A DNA stretch of 32,249 nt. Source: Chara braunii. Taxonomy: Eukaryota; Streptophyta; Charophyceae; Charales; Characeae. The notes beneath the pieces are model-generated. The model did no database searches, was not told the origin of the DNA, and was given only the letters and a program-made list of their open reading frames with translations. Location of the stretch: contig BFEA01000190.1 in NCBI GenBank assembly GCA_003427395.1, positions 2,455,682 through 2,487,930 on the forward strand. The letters run 5' to 3'. The translations under genes were made by a program, and so were the position numbers. Positions 22,661 to 31,391 of this stretch are shown in pieces (position 1 is the first letter of the stretch; each line of letters opens with the position of its first letter).

Positions 22661-23494
22661 GTGCAATGGAGGATAATCCTTAGAACTCCGTTTCTCACTA
22701 CCCTGCGTGTCCTTTGCTTGATGTTGTGCAGTGCGGGCCATAACACCTGGAACACGAGGGGAAGATTCTCGGCAATGACTGCGCCTCGAAGCTTGCAGGT
22801 TTTGGACGACATTAAACTAGGTTCGGTGCCACCTAACACTGTTGTCTCTACCCTCGGCGATGGTCAATTGCGAATTGCAGCAAAAGATTTTATCACCCTA
22901 TCGCATATCGACTGCAGGGTGAATGATGAGGTGGTCAATTTTTACATGGCGCTATTGGGGACGACCGCATATGCAATATGTGACATCCCGTCAGGCCTTC
23001 GAGTCTTCAACTTTAATTCGTTCTTCTTCAATAAACTGCAACTTCAAAAACACGGCGGGGTGGAAAGGTGGGTTAAAAACGTGGATCTGCTTCAATATGA
23101 CATTATCTTTGTTCCTGTCCACAAAGATAATGATCACTGGATCCTCCTTTCCGTCAACTTGAGGGATAATGTTCTTGAAATTTTTAATTTTTTTCACGTT
23201 ATAGCCGATTCTAGTTTTTACCTTAATGTTTTCTAGTTGATTGTATATTATTTGGAACGTCAAACATTACATAGGCGGTCCGGTAGGAGTAGGAAGTCGG
23301 TAGCAACAAATGTTGTGATGGAGGGAGTTCCAAGACAAGTGGATGGAGTTAGTTGTGGGGTGTTTATGTTGATGTTTGCGACATTGTTGCAACGTGGTGA
23401 TCGAACGCCTTTCAGGTTCTCTTGTAAAAATATTCCGCTTATTAGAAGACAATTGACATCATGTATCTTAGAATGTCGTTGTCTTTCAAGTTGA
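22661..23494 (+). pseudogene. Ulp1/C48-type cysteine protease-like relic
   Basis: One frame runs from 22661 to 23494 with a single TAG at 23234-23236. Ulp1-type (SUMO protease fold) features appear in order: LSHIDCRVNDEVVNFYMALL, VFNFNSFFFNKL, the catalytic-His block VPVHKDNDHWILLSVNL, and the oxyanion Gln and nucleophile Cys in PRQVDGVSCGVFM. The usual Asp after the His block (typically in YDS) appears as Asn in LEIFNFF, so the triad is probably incomplete even apart from the stop. C48-like domains are known passengers of plant DNA transposons. Upstream, another frame from ATG 22633 (MYEKYLATRRAMEDNP) may be the displaced N-terminal part. Confidence 0.75.
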
Positions 23495-23694
23495 TGAATT
23501 TCATTGACTTAGAGATTTTCCTTTGAAACTATTTCCTGTATTAATGATTATATTTTTTAAATCCTGACATTGCTCAACTGTCATTTTCACAACACCATTT
23601 CTTTCTTTTGTCGTTGCGAGTTTGAGTTGTCTTTGGCATGCTCACTTTCAGTCTGGAGTCACGTCTTGACTTTCGAATCTCTGTCACGTCCCAG

Positions 23695-23783
23695 TCGTCT
23701 GTCATGCGGCGGAGCAAGTACGCATTGTGTTCCTTGTTTCAAATTGTGTTCGGGTCAACTAAAAGTGTATATATGATTGACAT
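23695..23783. repeat. 89-bp direct repeat, copy 1
   Basis: TCGTCTGTCATGCGGCGGAG through TGATTGACAT, repeated at 24165-24253 with few differences, 470 bp apart. One frame reads LSCGGASTHCVPCFKLCSGQ in both copies with conservative changes, which could be a Cys-rich coding remnant. Confidence 0.8.
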
Positions 23784-24164
23784 CAAATACTATCAATAAT
23801 AGTATCGTACGCAATGAAAATTGATGTGTGGATGCAAGACAAATCTCGGCGAGTGTTTGAGTGTGCGGTTCATTATGCAAAGAGTGTCAAAGACCACCAA
23901 CATCACGTCTCTTGTATGCGCATACAATTATACGCCTTAGGACCACCTGCATTACATGTAACCAATAGCTTTGCGTTTGTACCAAAGCCTTTTGCGCATG
24001 GTCAATTAAAGTGCGGAGTCGATAAAAAATGTGCAAAATTTAAAGTTATTGTGTGATATGATAAGTGTTGTTGCAGAAAGCGAACTGGTATGTCGAAATT
24101 GACTGCTTGTTACAATACGAACGGTGAACATTTTGAGTTGTACTTCGACTACTGCTGTAACTGG
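23784..24164 (+). other. Spacer between direct repeats, with a short unrecognised frame
   Basis: Holds an 80-codon frame at 23814-24056 (MKIDVWMQDKSRRVFECAVH...). I recognise no domain; it may be transposon-derived. Confidence 0.25.
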
Positions 24165-24253
24165 TCGTCTCTCATGCGGCGGAGCAAGCGCGCATTGTGT
24201 TCCTTGTTTCAAATTGTGTTCAGGTCAACCAAAAGTGTACATATGATTGACAT
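24165..24253. repeat. 89-bp direct repeat, copy 2
   Basis: Near-identical to 23695-23783. Confidence 0.8.
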
Positions 24254-24343
24254 ATGCGCATACGTGTACGCAAATTTGGGGCCCCCGTACGTGGTCACAG
24301 CGGGCCGTTTCCCGGGGTTGTCGGGGGGGGTGGGCGTTGGGAT

Positions 24344-24344
24344 T

Positions 24345-24410
<66 letters not shown>
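24344..24410. repeat. (TG)n microsatellite ending at N gap
   Basis: About 33 TG units, followed by two N. The length is probably unreliable. Confidence 0.95.
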
Positions 24411-24532
24411 NNTTTTTCGTACGGCGGTGTACAAGACGTATAGGTTTCCGTACAGATCCCGTACAGAAATAACCTGTACATTTCGTACGGGAGGCCCCCG
24501 TACGTGTACTCTATGCAACGTAGCACACACAC

Positions 24533-24533
<1 letters not shown>

Positions 24534-24571
<38 letters not shown>

Positions 24572-24622
24572 ATCAACAAAATCAATCAAAGATCCTATCG
24601 AATAGGATCTTGATTGCTTTGG

Positions 24623-24676
<54 letters not shown>

Positions 24677-24818
24677 TGATTGATTCATTGATTGATTGAT
24701 TGATTTATTGATTCATTGATTGATTGATTGATTGTGTGTGTGTGTGTGTGCGTGTGCGTGTGCGTGTGTGTGTGTGTATGTGTGTGTGTTTGTGTGTGTG
24801 TGTGTGCCGGGGGGACCC

Positions 24819-24884
<66 letters not shown>

Positions 24885-24895
24885 TAATCAATCAT
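24534..24895. repeat. (AATC)n / (GATT)n / (TG)n / (AATC)n inverted microsatellites
   Basis: AATC repeats (24534-24572) face GATT repeats (24622-24735) around a small palindrome (AAGATCCTATCGAATAGGATCTT core, 24590-24612). A TG run (24735-24806) and a second AATC block (24822-24890) follow. The facing arrays can form very long hairpins. Confidence 0.9.
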
Positions 24896-25167
24896 TCGAT
24901 TTATTTATTTTTCTATTTAAAAAAAAAAAATTCACACATCAAAAATCGTCCCCCAACATTTTCTAATTTTTTAACTTTTTTTTGCACAGGCCTATAGCGG
25001 CCGACGTGCGTGGGCCAAGCGTGCGTGCGGATTTTGAGTGCGCGCCCCCGCCTAGGCGTGGCGCGGCCGCGCGCGGACTCGACCGCGCAGCCTCGGCCGC
25101 AAGCCTTCGGCCTAGGATCCTGGCTGAGGACTACGATCCTGCGGCCGCAGCCAAGGGTGCCACGTAG

Positions 25168-25175
25168 CCTCCAAC
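25168..25175. repeat. 8-bp target-site duplication (right) of the TIR element
   Basis: CCTCCAAC, identical to 20984-20991. Confidence 0.8.
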
Positions 25176-25859
25176 AGAAGGTAAAGAAGAAACCAACTGA
25201 TATGGTGACATGAAGGCGAGAAGAGCAAGCGTTGCTGGTAATAGTCAGAAAAAAAACTGTTTACTTATTGGAAACAACTTAAAGCACTGCCTTCTCAAAG
25301 GCAGACCAATATGTTGTTCCTGCAATCTCTACTGGTTACAGCCTCTGCAGTTTGGTTGAACTCCAAGGGAATGGATATTAGCACTACCTGCACTCGGTAT
25401 AGGTGGGCATAGGAAAATACAAGTCACTTATGGTATATGTGCCCATTTTCACTCTGGGAATGGAAATGGTGGAAAAAGCGTTGGAAAGACATCACCAAAG
25501 ATATCTTTCCTTGGAACGAGGACTGGGTGTTGTTTGATATACTTCCAACTGAGCTTGTTGCTAACTCTAGTTTGGGTTATGTGGCACAAGTCATCAGAGG
25601 TATCAGTTTTGGAGTTTTGTGGAAGGATCGTAACGATCAGGTTTTTTGAGACTGTCATTTGTCCTTCACAGATATCATTAATAAAGTTAAGGTCGAGATT
25701 AGGCATACTATCATACCAGACTGGAGGAGACGGTTGAGGGGCAAACGTAGCCCTAAATCGGTAAGCTGGTTCTTTAAAATATGGGGAGTAAAGGTGCTCT
25801 TGGTCTTTCCTAGACCCAACGGTGCCCTTGATTTTCCGTCGTGGTTGTCGAAGGACTGA
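25176..25859 (+). pseudogene. LINE-B ORF2, C-terminal part
   Basis: Continues the interrupted ORF2. From 25257 the frame reads LFTYWKQLKALPSQRQTNML, which aligns with LYSHWQALRQTVSQKQTSLI in LINE-A. A Cys/Trp-rich segment of zf-RVT type follows (TCTRYRWA, stop, ENTSHLWYMCPFSLWEWKWW), then KRWKDITKDIFPW, also conserved in LINE-A. Further stops lie at the end of LWKDRNDQVF (about 25647-25649) and at 25857-25859. Its match to LINE-A across the insertion confirms that 20984-25175 is foreign to the LINE. Confidence 0.85.
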
Positions 25860-26412
25860 AGTCGAAGGAGTCGGAGCCCGGTTTAAGGCCCCCTTTTAGT
25901 TGTGTCTCATGCCAAGAGCGATTTGGTTTGCTGGAGCTGGTTCGGGGGGGTGGTGTGTAGATCAAGGGATTTAGGACTTGCCGCTTTTCCTTTTCTTCCT
26001 CTCTATATCCTTTAGTCTAAAATTGGTCTACGCCTCCCCTTTCTTCTTTCTTCCTTCCTTATTGCTTTCTGGTTTCCCTTCCCCCCCTTTTTAATTTGTT
26101 TTCTGTTACTTTCCTTTTATATTTACCCCTTTTTAAATTTTTTTTTCAGATTGCTAGTAGGCTCGCAGTTAGGACAATGGATTTTAAATGGTATGTGCAA
26201 AAGTACTAGTCTATAGGGTTAGTGAGGAATGTTCCAGCTCCAGTTATGATATACTTTTTGTGAGATGTTTTCTTTTCGTCTGATGGTCATGGTTGTTTGA
26301 AGCCCCGTGGGCTGTAAGCGAAACCGGCTGATGCTACCGGGATAACTCCGGTAGAATTGCGAGGTCCCGGCCTCAATAAATTGAACGAGAAAAACATGGA
26401 TGATTAAAAATT
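25860..26412 (+). other. LINE-B 3' UTR with terminal hairpin
   Basis: Pyrimidine-rich 3' UTR (25980-26150). Near the end, 26320-26380 matches the LINE-A tail and contains a perfect hairpin at 26334-26354 (CTACCGG, 7-nt loop, CCGGTAG). Poly(A) follows at 26413-26428. The hairpin is a candidate recognition signal for the reverse transcriptase. Confidence 0.7.
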
Positions 26413-26428
26413 AAAAAAAAAAAAAAAA

Positions 26429-26437
26429 TTCTGACAC
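26429..26437. repeat. 9-bp target-site duplication of LINE-B (3' side)
   Basis: TTCTGACAC, directly after the poly(A); copy of 14777-14785. Confidence 0.85.
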
Positions 26438-26481
26438 TTGTCGAAAAGTTTGGACATTCGACAGCCTGTGTGGGGAGCCTC
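26438..26481. mobile_element. Harbinger-like MITE 'M', right end
   Basis: Ends in TTCGACAGCCTGTGTGGGGA followed by GCCTC, the complement of the left end at 6937, then TTA at 26482-26484. See 6937-6976 for the whole element. Confidence 0.85.
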
Positions 26482-26484
26482 TTA

Positions 26485-26869
26485 ATCCCTAGTTGCAGTA
26501 CTCGCCATACGTCAAGCTTGGCAAGTAGGCGTCTGGTTGCACTTACTCGCCAAACTTGGCGAATGCAAAATATGTCAGACGGCTCACCACACCGTCGACA
26601 CAAGTTATGGAGAATGAATTCGGTTTCCCCGTCTGTGCACGGCGGTTTGTGGAAGGTGGTCCTCAAACCACTCCACAAAACAACTTTCTGGGGAGTGCAG
26701 GGCTTCACGAGTCGACATCAGATAGACATTTTATTTTAACTTTTCTATAGAAGAAATGCAGTGGCGAGTAAGTGCAATAAGACCTTGAGTTCGAAACGAT
26801 TCTCAGTTTTTTCACTCTCCGCGCATCCGCCACGAAATGTGACGGATGGCGAGTAGTGCAACTAGGCTC
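26485..26869. mobile_element. Harbinger-like MITE (385 bp), middle of the array
   Basis: The left end CCTAGTTGCAGTACTCGCCA (from 26488) matches the complement of the right end CCTAGTTGCACTACTCGCCA. 24 of 29 terminal bases match, though the first three differ. TTA flanks it on both sides (26482-26484 and 26870-26872), and each TTA is also the outer TTA of the neighbouring MITE. A second inverted pair lies inside (GTTGCACTTACTCGCCA near 26536 and its complement near 26762). No coding capacity. Confidence 0.75.
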
Positions 26870-26872
26870 TTA

Positions 26873-27253
26873 GGACCTCGCCACACCACTCTTGAAACGG
26901 GGAATGTCAAGAGTTGTCAGACGTTCTCAAGAGTTGGGTTTTCAAGAGTTTTCGGCCCCTCGCCACACAACACTCTCGAAATGGCGATGCCATTGGACAC
27001 AGGATGAAAAACGATCTGACAACTTTGTTTTTTTTGCATGGCGTCAGGATAACGGTCTGACAACTCTTGAAAATCGATAGTCCCTCAAGGGTTCGGCCAA
27101 GGATGCTTAAAATCGCACGAGTTGCAGGCTGGGGTTTCCAATCTTTCGAGAGCTGCTCTTGAAAGGGTTTCAAGAGCCACTATGACAACTCTTGACTGCC
27201 CCAAGTGTCAAGAGGCTGTGTGACGATGCAACAAGAGTGGTGTGGTGAGGCCC
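26873..27253. mobile_element. Harbinger-like MITE (381 bp), last of the array
   Basis: TIRs GGACCTCGCCACACCACTCT (left) and GGGCCTCACCACACCACTCT (complement of right), 22 bp with two mismatches, flanked by TTA at 26870-26872 and 27254-27256. Inner copies of the terminal motif occur at 26958 (CCTCGCCACACAACACTC) and inverted at about 27212-27228. Subterminal CAAGAGTTGTCA motifs occur near both ends in opposite orientation (about 26908 and 27183). It sits directly in the U6 copy at its TAA. Confidence 0.85.
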
Positions 27254-27331
27254 TTATGTGTGTCATCCTTGCGCAGGGGCCATGCTAATCTTCTCTGTAT
27301 CGTTCCAGTTTTAATGGATGTTCCGAAGGAC
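27254..27331 (-). pseudogene. U6 snRNA retropseudogene, 5' piece
   Basis: In minus sense this begins GTCCTTCGGAACATCC and carries the invariant U6 core: ACAGAGA at the 5' splice-site interaction region, then the AGC triad in GATTAGCATGGCCCC and CTGCGCAAGGATGACAC. With 6928-6936 it gives 84 nt of a normal length of about 102. Differences from plant U6 lie mainly in the 5' stem-loop, which is shortened. I see no plant upstream sequence element or TATA box at the usual positions, and the 15-bp flanking repeat points to retroposition, so this is a pseudogene and not a transcribed gene. Confidence 0.88.
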
Positions 27332-27345
27332 GAGTTTCGACTGTA
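27331..27345 (-). repeat. 15-bp target-site duplication of the U6 retrocopy (5' copy)
   Basis: CGAGTTTCGACTGTA, identical to 6913-6927. The first C may instead be the first G of U6 in minus sense, making the repeat 14 bp. Confidence 0.85.
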
Positions 27346-27401
27346 TGTGGAACTCGGGCCCAGAACGTCGTTTCAAACACCGTTTCAATCGCACTTTAAT
27401 A

Positions 27402-27522
27402 GGCCATCGCTACACCAGTCTCGAAATGTGCAAAATGACAATGAACTTCCTCCTACAACATGGCCAGATGCGCCCGCCTCAATTTTTATTTTTCACATTT
27501 CGAGAGTGGTGTGACGAGGCTC
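27402..27522. mobile_element. Short Harbinger-like MITE (121 bp)
   Basis: Inverted ends with the family motif: ACACCAGTCTCGAAATGTGC (left) and ACACCACTCTCGAAATGTGA (complement of right), about 28 of 35 matching overall. Flanked by ATA on both sides (27399-27401, 27523-27525). The flank is not the usual TTA/TAA, so the border or class is less certain than for the three array members. Confidence 0.6.
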
Positions 27523-27781
27523 ATACTCCGCCGTAGTTTTTCCAGAAAAGAATTTTCCCAAATAACTGCCAAGGTCCATCTATTACTGCAAATAATAACG
27601 AATGTAGCTTGCCACCCTCTGAGCGAAGATACGCTCCTTTTTTTGGCCCTAGTGTGAAATGTGGAGAGGGCCTTATATTTCATTAGGCGAAAGTTGTGAG
27701 GAGCGATTCCGCTTGCGCTCGGACCAAGCCCAGAACTAAGCATTGTCCTGCGGTGATGTGCATGTCGATCTGGTCGGCGGC

Positions 27782-27850
27782 GGCCAATAGCGCTTCGGCA
27801 GGTGGTTTCTTTCTTCATCAGGAGGTCATGGGATCAACCCTAGGGGTTGC
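27782..27850 (+). other. tRNA-like SINE head or tRNA relic
   Basis: The segment CAGGAGGTCATGGGATCAAC followed by CC resembles the T arm of the SINE at 6541-6912 (CAGGAGGTCTTGGGTTCAAT). Upstream TAGCGCTTCGG loosely fits an A box. The B box is imperfect (ATCAA in the loop). No cloverleaf could be drawn with confidence and the SINE body was not identified. Confidence 0.35.
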
Positions 27851-28001
27851 TTCCATGATAGTGAACAAATGTGGCAGCCCTGTCACTTTTTTGTGGTTCA
27901 TTACCTAAAGTTTTATGCTTGGAGCATAGCATGGGTTAGTGCATGAGTGTTCGAAATAGGTTTCTACTGTGAAGGTTAATTCGAAGCTGGCAAATGCTGC
28001 G

Positions 28002-28466
28002 ATGGAGCAACAAACCAGGGAGGCGCTATCCTCACAACAGGCCCCTGAAAACCTCGGGGAGGAAAAAGACAGAGTACGCGAGTTCCTACACCTCTGCTAC
28101 AAGGAGGGCATCCTCTCGGGTGATATTGACCTGAGGAAGATGCTAGTGCAAGGAAGGGCGACTAGATCTAAGGTCAACGCTCCATTGGATACATTGAAAG
28201 CTCAATGGATAACAGAGAGGATGGCTACTCTCATCTTCCAAGACGGTGCATGTTTCCTTCCAAGGAAAATCAAGGAAGGTGTCGTCAGACCATGAAAACG
28301 ACAAGTGCAAGTCAGAGAGTTCAAGCTCGACCTCCAAAGAGGTGGATTGAAAGTCGAAAGTCCAAATGTGGCTTCCTATGTCGCGAAGAGCCGGACTATT
28401 CTTATGTGGTTAGTTCAGAAGAGCAACAATGAATTTAGTTCTGAACATGTAAACGACGAAATATAA
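28002..28466 (+). pseudogene. LINE-C ORF1 fragment (5' part)
   Basis: From ATG 28002 (MEQQTREALSSQQAPENLGE) the frame runs to 28466 with one TGA at 28293-28295. It aligns with the N-terminal part of ORF1 of both LINEs: EEKDRVREFLHLCYKEGIL matches EEKDRIRGIIAQCYLDGIL of LINE-A, and QWITERMATL matches the EWLREHVVTI region of LINE-B. After the stop, VESPNVASYVAKSRTILMWL matches the EGKNLATYVASTKQTVEWL region of LINE-B. Similarity then ends, so it lacks the knuckle and all of ORF2. No poly(A) or duplication was found. Confidence 0.75.
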
Positions 28467-28860
28467 TTCAAAACTGCAAGGACAAAAATAGGAAGAGGAA
28501 CTTGCACCCTTTGGGGTTATTGTAATGTAGATACTATTAGATGTTATGTTTTTTTAGGAGGCTCACATGAAACAACTTATGCACATCTGGCAAGGAACGA
28601 CATATATGCGGTGTTTCTTAGGAGGACAGCATCCGTTATGCGGCGTTGAGTTACATTACTAATCTTGGTTATAATACGGACATCCTAATTGTAAACCACA
28701 CAAGGCCAAAGGCTTTCCATAACCTAAGCCTTTGATTCTTACTTCAACTGACTTAATTCCTGTCAATAGAGGGTCATCGCTAGAGAGGGCTGAAATGAAT
28801 ACTATCGATTGAGCCATGCACGAAGTGGGTGGTACAGTCCACAACATATAAATGCATCAC
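28467..28860. other. No gene recognised
   Basis: Moderately AT-rich sequence without a supported feature. Confidence 0.5.
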
Positions 28861-28874
28861 TATTGTCTTCCTCT

Positions 28875-29055
28875 GAACATAACGCATATGCGTTGTATTC
28901 GGGTTTTCAAAAAAAAAATTGACTAAAAAGGTCCGTGCATATGTTGTATTCGGATACAAGGGTTGTTTGAATGGAACATGCATGCATCGTATTTGAATAG
29001 AAAGCGACATGTGTATTGTATTCGCTTACAACACATATGCATTATGTTCGGGGGA
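28875..29055. repeat. Degenerate repeats of CATATGCRTTGTATTCGG
   Basis: Five or so diverged copies: GCATATGCGTTGTATTCGGG near 28886, GCATATGTTGTATTCGGATA near 28937, GCATGCATCGTATTTGAATA near 28980, ATGTGTATTGTATTCGCTTA near 29009, and ATATGCATTATGTTCGGGGG near 29034. Spacing is 25-50 bp. Confidence 0.6.
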
Positions 29056-29492
29056 AGACGGTAGTGTCTCAAAATAAATCGACCAAGCTCACATGTTGCC
29101 TTGGTTTTGATGCTTGTAGGCCGTCATGAAGTTCATACGATATCATCATCCCAAGTAGGGATGCTTGATATTTAGTCGTTGAGGGGCGAAGTATATGTAT
29201 CAACACATGTATGACTTGATATCCCTTGTCAATATAAAAATATTCCGGAATGCAAAACTTAAAACATGAAGGCTTATACAACTTATATTGGGTGGCCCTG
29301 CAGATCAAGCCTTCACAACAATCTTACACAACCTAACTATTTGTCTTTGTCTTAGCTGCTCAAGGAGCACCAAGAACAATGTCTCCAATAGTTGTGGGGC
29401 TCCCAGTCCTACTCTTAAATACCATAGATGCAATACGACGTTTATCCATTTGTTACTCCATTAGGATTGTCGTTCCACCCATACACAAACAC
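29056..29492. other. No gene recognised
   Basis: AT-rich. Short minus-strand open stretches (for example 29308-29069) have no recognisable motif. Confidence 0.5.
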
Positions 29493-29758
29493 CAATAAAG
29501 CTTATGACCTCCCAAGGAACACTTTGGAAACTCTTAAGAATTTAAAGAACAAGACCATCAAAAGGTGCCACAATGCATAACACTATTCGACAAGAGATGA
29601 AGGTATGACACTTTTCAAGGGAAAATCAAGATCGACAACTTTGGGGAAGAAGACCTGATGAAACTCATTTGGTAAGTAACAACAAATTGATGAAGAGGAA
29701 CGCAAAAGCTCATGGGTGTAAGGAATGGACGGAAAACTATCAAGATCCTCTTTATCAA
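29493..29758 (-). repeat. Diverged direct repeat, copy 1 (possible coding remnant)
   Basis: Matches 30595-30885 in the same orientation (CCCAAGGAACAC, TTGGAAACTCTT, GCCACAAT, ACAAGAGA, GGACGGAAAA, ATCAAGATCCTC). In minus sense one frame is similar in both copies: DKEDLDSFPSIPYTHELLRS here and KEDLDDFPSFPCTYGFLPSS in the other, each followed by a Ser run and Cys. That may mean a former exon, but no family is recognised. Confidence 0.6.
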
Positions 29759-30594
29759 TGTTCGGGTTTGTATAGTTGGGTGTATCTGGATAGTTCTGCA
29801 AAGGAAGGTACTTGAACTTAAACTTTTTACTTTATTTTTTTTAGACTCTAAAAAAAATGGGAGTTTGACAACTACTTGCGATAGGTTGTACCAAAGGTTT
29901 AATCTCATTTAAATCAAATAAAAAAACTATAATTATAAAGACAAAGGAAGAATAAACGAAAATAAAACTTACCTCAATTGTATGTACTTAATTATTATTT
30001 CAGCAAGGTTTATATAATTTAAGTCCAACTAAATCCAACTTTCTTTTGTACCTCCCTTAAAACAAAAGAGACTCTTGTCACTTCGAAAAAGGTAGGTCTT
30101 CCCTCTCCTAACAATTTTGGAACTCCCTTTCTCCCTTTTTCATACCTCAGGGATTGATTTTTGTCAGAAGATGTTTGATCCAACAAAAAAAATTATTCAC
30201 ACTAGAGGAGGAGAGAAGAGTTGTGAGTTGTCATATGCGCTCTCTCCCTCTTTATCCCTCTCTTAGGAGGTACAAATTTCATTTTTCTGCGGCAAAACTA
30301 AAACTGTTTTTTTTTTTTTTCCAGCTTGTAGTAGTTCAACTAACACTCGTGTAAGCCTGACCCTTCCACTCCCAGGTGTCTCTTCATGCACGTAAGTTTC
30401 TTTTATCTATTTTTCCTGTTTATTTTCCCTCTTCATTTTTAATGCAGTCATCATGGTTGCAAAATAATTTTGGTCGCTTATGATGAAGTTAATTAGTTTG
30501 TCCTCATGAGAAAAAATTGTCGAGATCATTGACCTTTCATAGTAAAATCACATGTCGTACAACTCCCGGTATAGTTAGGCGAAGTCACCAAGGA
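29759..30594. other. AT-rich spacer, no gene recognised
   Basis: Homopolymer-rich sequence between the two repeat copies. A pyrimidine tract followed by CCAGCTTGTAG near 30310-30332 resembles a 3' splice site but has no matching exon. Confidence 0.5.
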
Positions 30595-30885
30595 AACAAT
30601 GAAGTTTATGGCTTCCCAAGGAACACATTGGAAACTCTTCGGGATTTCAAGTCAAAGAGAACCCCATACGTTGCCATGAGACGCCACAATACGTAACTTT
30701 AATAGACAAGAGACGACAGTAGACGAAGGTGAAATATTTTTTATGAGAAGGCCAAACTTGACAAATTTGAGAAACAGAACCGGATGAAGCTTATTTGACA
30801 CACAACTACAAAGTGATGAAGAAGAAGGTAAAAACCCATAGGTGCATGGAAAGGACGGAAAATCATCAAGATCCTCCTTACCAAA
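30595..30885 (-). repeat. Diverged direct repeat, copy 2
   Basis: Second copy of 29493-29758, about 1.1 kb away. Just upstream, CAACTCCCGGTATAGTTAGG (about 30560) recurs diverged as GAACTCCTAGTATGGTTAGG (about 30951), so this copy is bracketed by a short repeat about 390 bp apart. Confidence 0.6.
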
Positions 30886-31007
30886 CTCAATTGACTCATA
30901 AGAATAAGTAATCTAGATTTGGACTCTTGGGACTAAAACCACACGCTGTAGAACTCCTAGTATGGTTAGGTGAGGCTAGCTAGGTAATAGAGAAATCTTC
31001 CACTCAT

Positions 31008-31391
31008 ATGCACTGTCGCTCGAAACGACCTCTAGGTAATTGCATAAGCAGGAGAGCGATTGTGTTCTTAAAATGTCGAATATGTCATTCCCTGAATTTT
31101 CTATGTCGACGGCAAGGACACTTGTATTTGCAATCAGCGGTACAGAATAAGTTTGTAATGTGTATGGTGTCGGACGACATAATGCCAAAGTTTATTATTG
31201 ATGAGAAAAATAAGTATAAGATTAAGTACTTTGCCCCAACTCACTTAATAAAAATGAGAGGATCTATGTTTTTTTTCATATGGTTCACAAAAGGGCACAA
31301 CACCATAACTTTGCAGAGCAAGAGTACCATTAATTTTACTAAAGAGTTTTTTGTAGAGTTTGATTTTATGTTGTTTAAGAAAAACAAGTAA
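31008..31391 (+). CDS. Hypothetical open frame, 127 codons
   Basis: Open from 31008 to the TAA at 31389-31391; the first codon used here is ATG (MHCRSKRPLGNCISRRAIVF). It contains CRICHSLNFLCRRQGH, reminiscent of a small Cys/His cluster, and a hydrophobic aromatic stretch (MRGSMFFFIWF). The surroundings are AT-rich and have no other coding signs. The frame may be chance or the relic of an unrecognised element. Confidence 0.15.
   Translation: MHCRSKRPLGNCISRRAIVFLKCRICHSLNFLCRRQGHLYLQSAVQNKFVMCMVSDDIMPKFIIDEKNKYKIKYFAPTHLIKMRGSMFFFIWFTKGHNTITLQSKSTINFTKEFFVEFDFMLFKKNK

Larger units (their letters stand above)
22268..24523. mobile_element. GTACG-rich TIR-like element nested in a CA microsatellite
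   Basis: The left end CTACGTTGCC (22268) and right end GCAACGTAG (to 24523) are inverted, and both are flanked outside by CACACACA, consistent with insertion into a CA repeat. Beyond the 9-bp TIR, both ends are crowded with CGTACG/GTAC motifs (22285-22360 and 24417-24510). A second copy of the right end (22471-22589) lies inside in direct orientation. A short form of the element (22268-22589, 322 bp) may therefore exist beside the long one. The superfamily is unknown. It contains the Ulp1-like pseudogene, a T-rich segment (22350-22470), a TG run and an N pair at 24411-24412. Confidence 0.55.

Noticed and set aside
27254-27345. Functional U6 gene
   Set aside because: The RNA is truncated, split by 20 kb, has a shortened 5' stem-loop, lacks recognisable upstream promoter elements, and is flanked by a target duplication.
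29493-30885. LTRs of a retrotransposon formed by the two direct repeats
   Set aside because: No TG...CA ends, no primer-binding site or polypurine tract, no gag-pol between them, and an interval of only about 0.8 kb.
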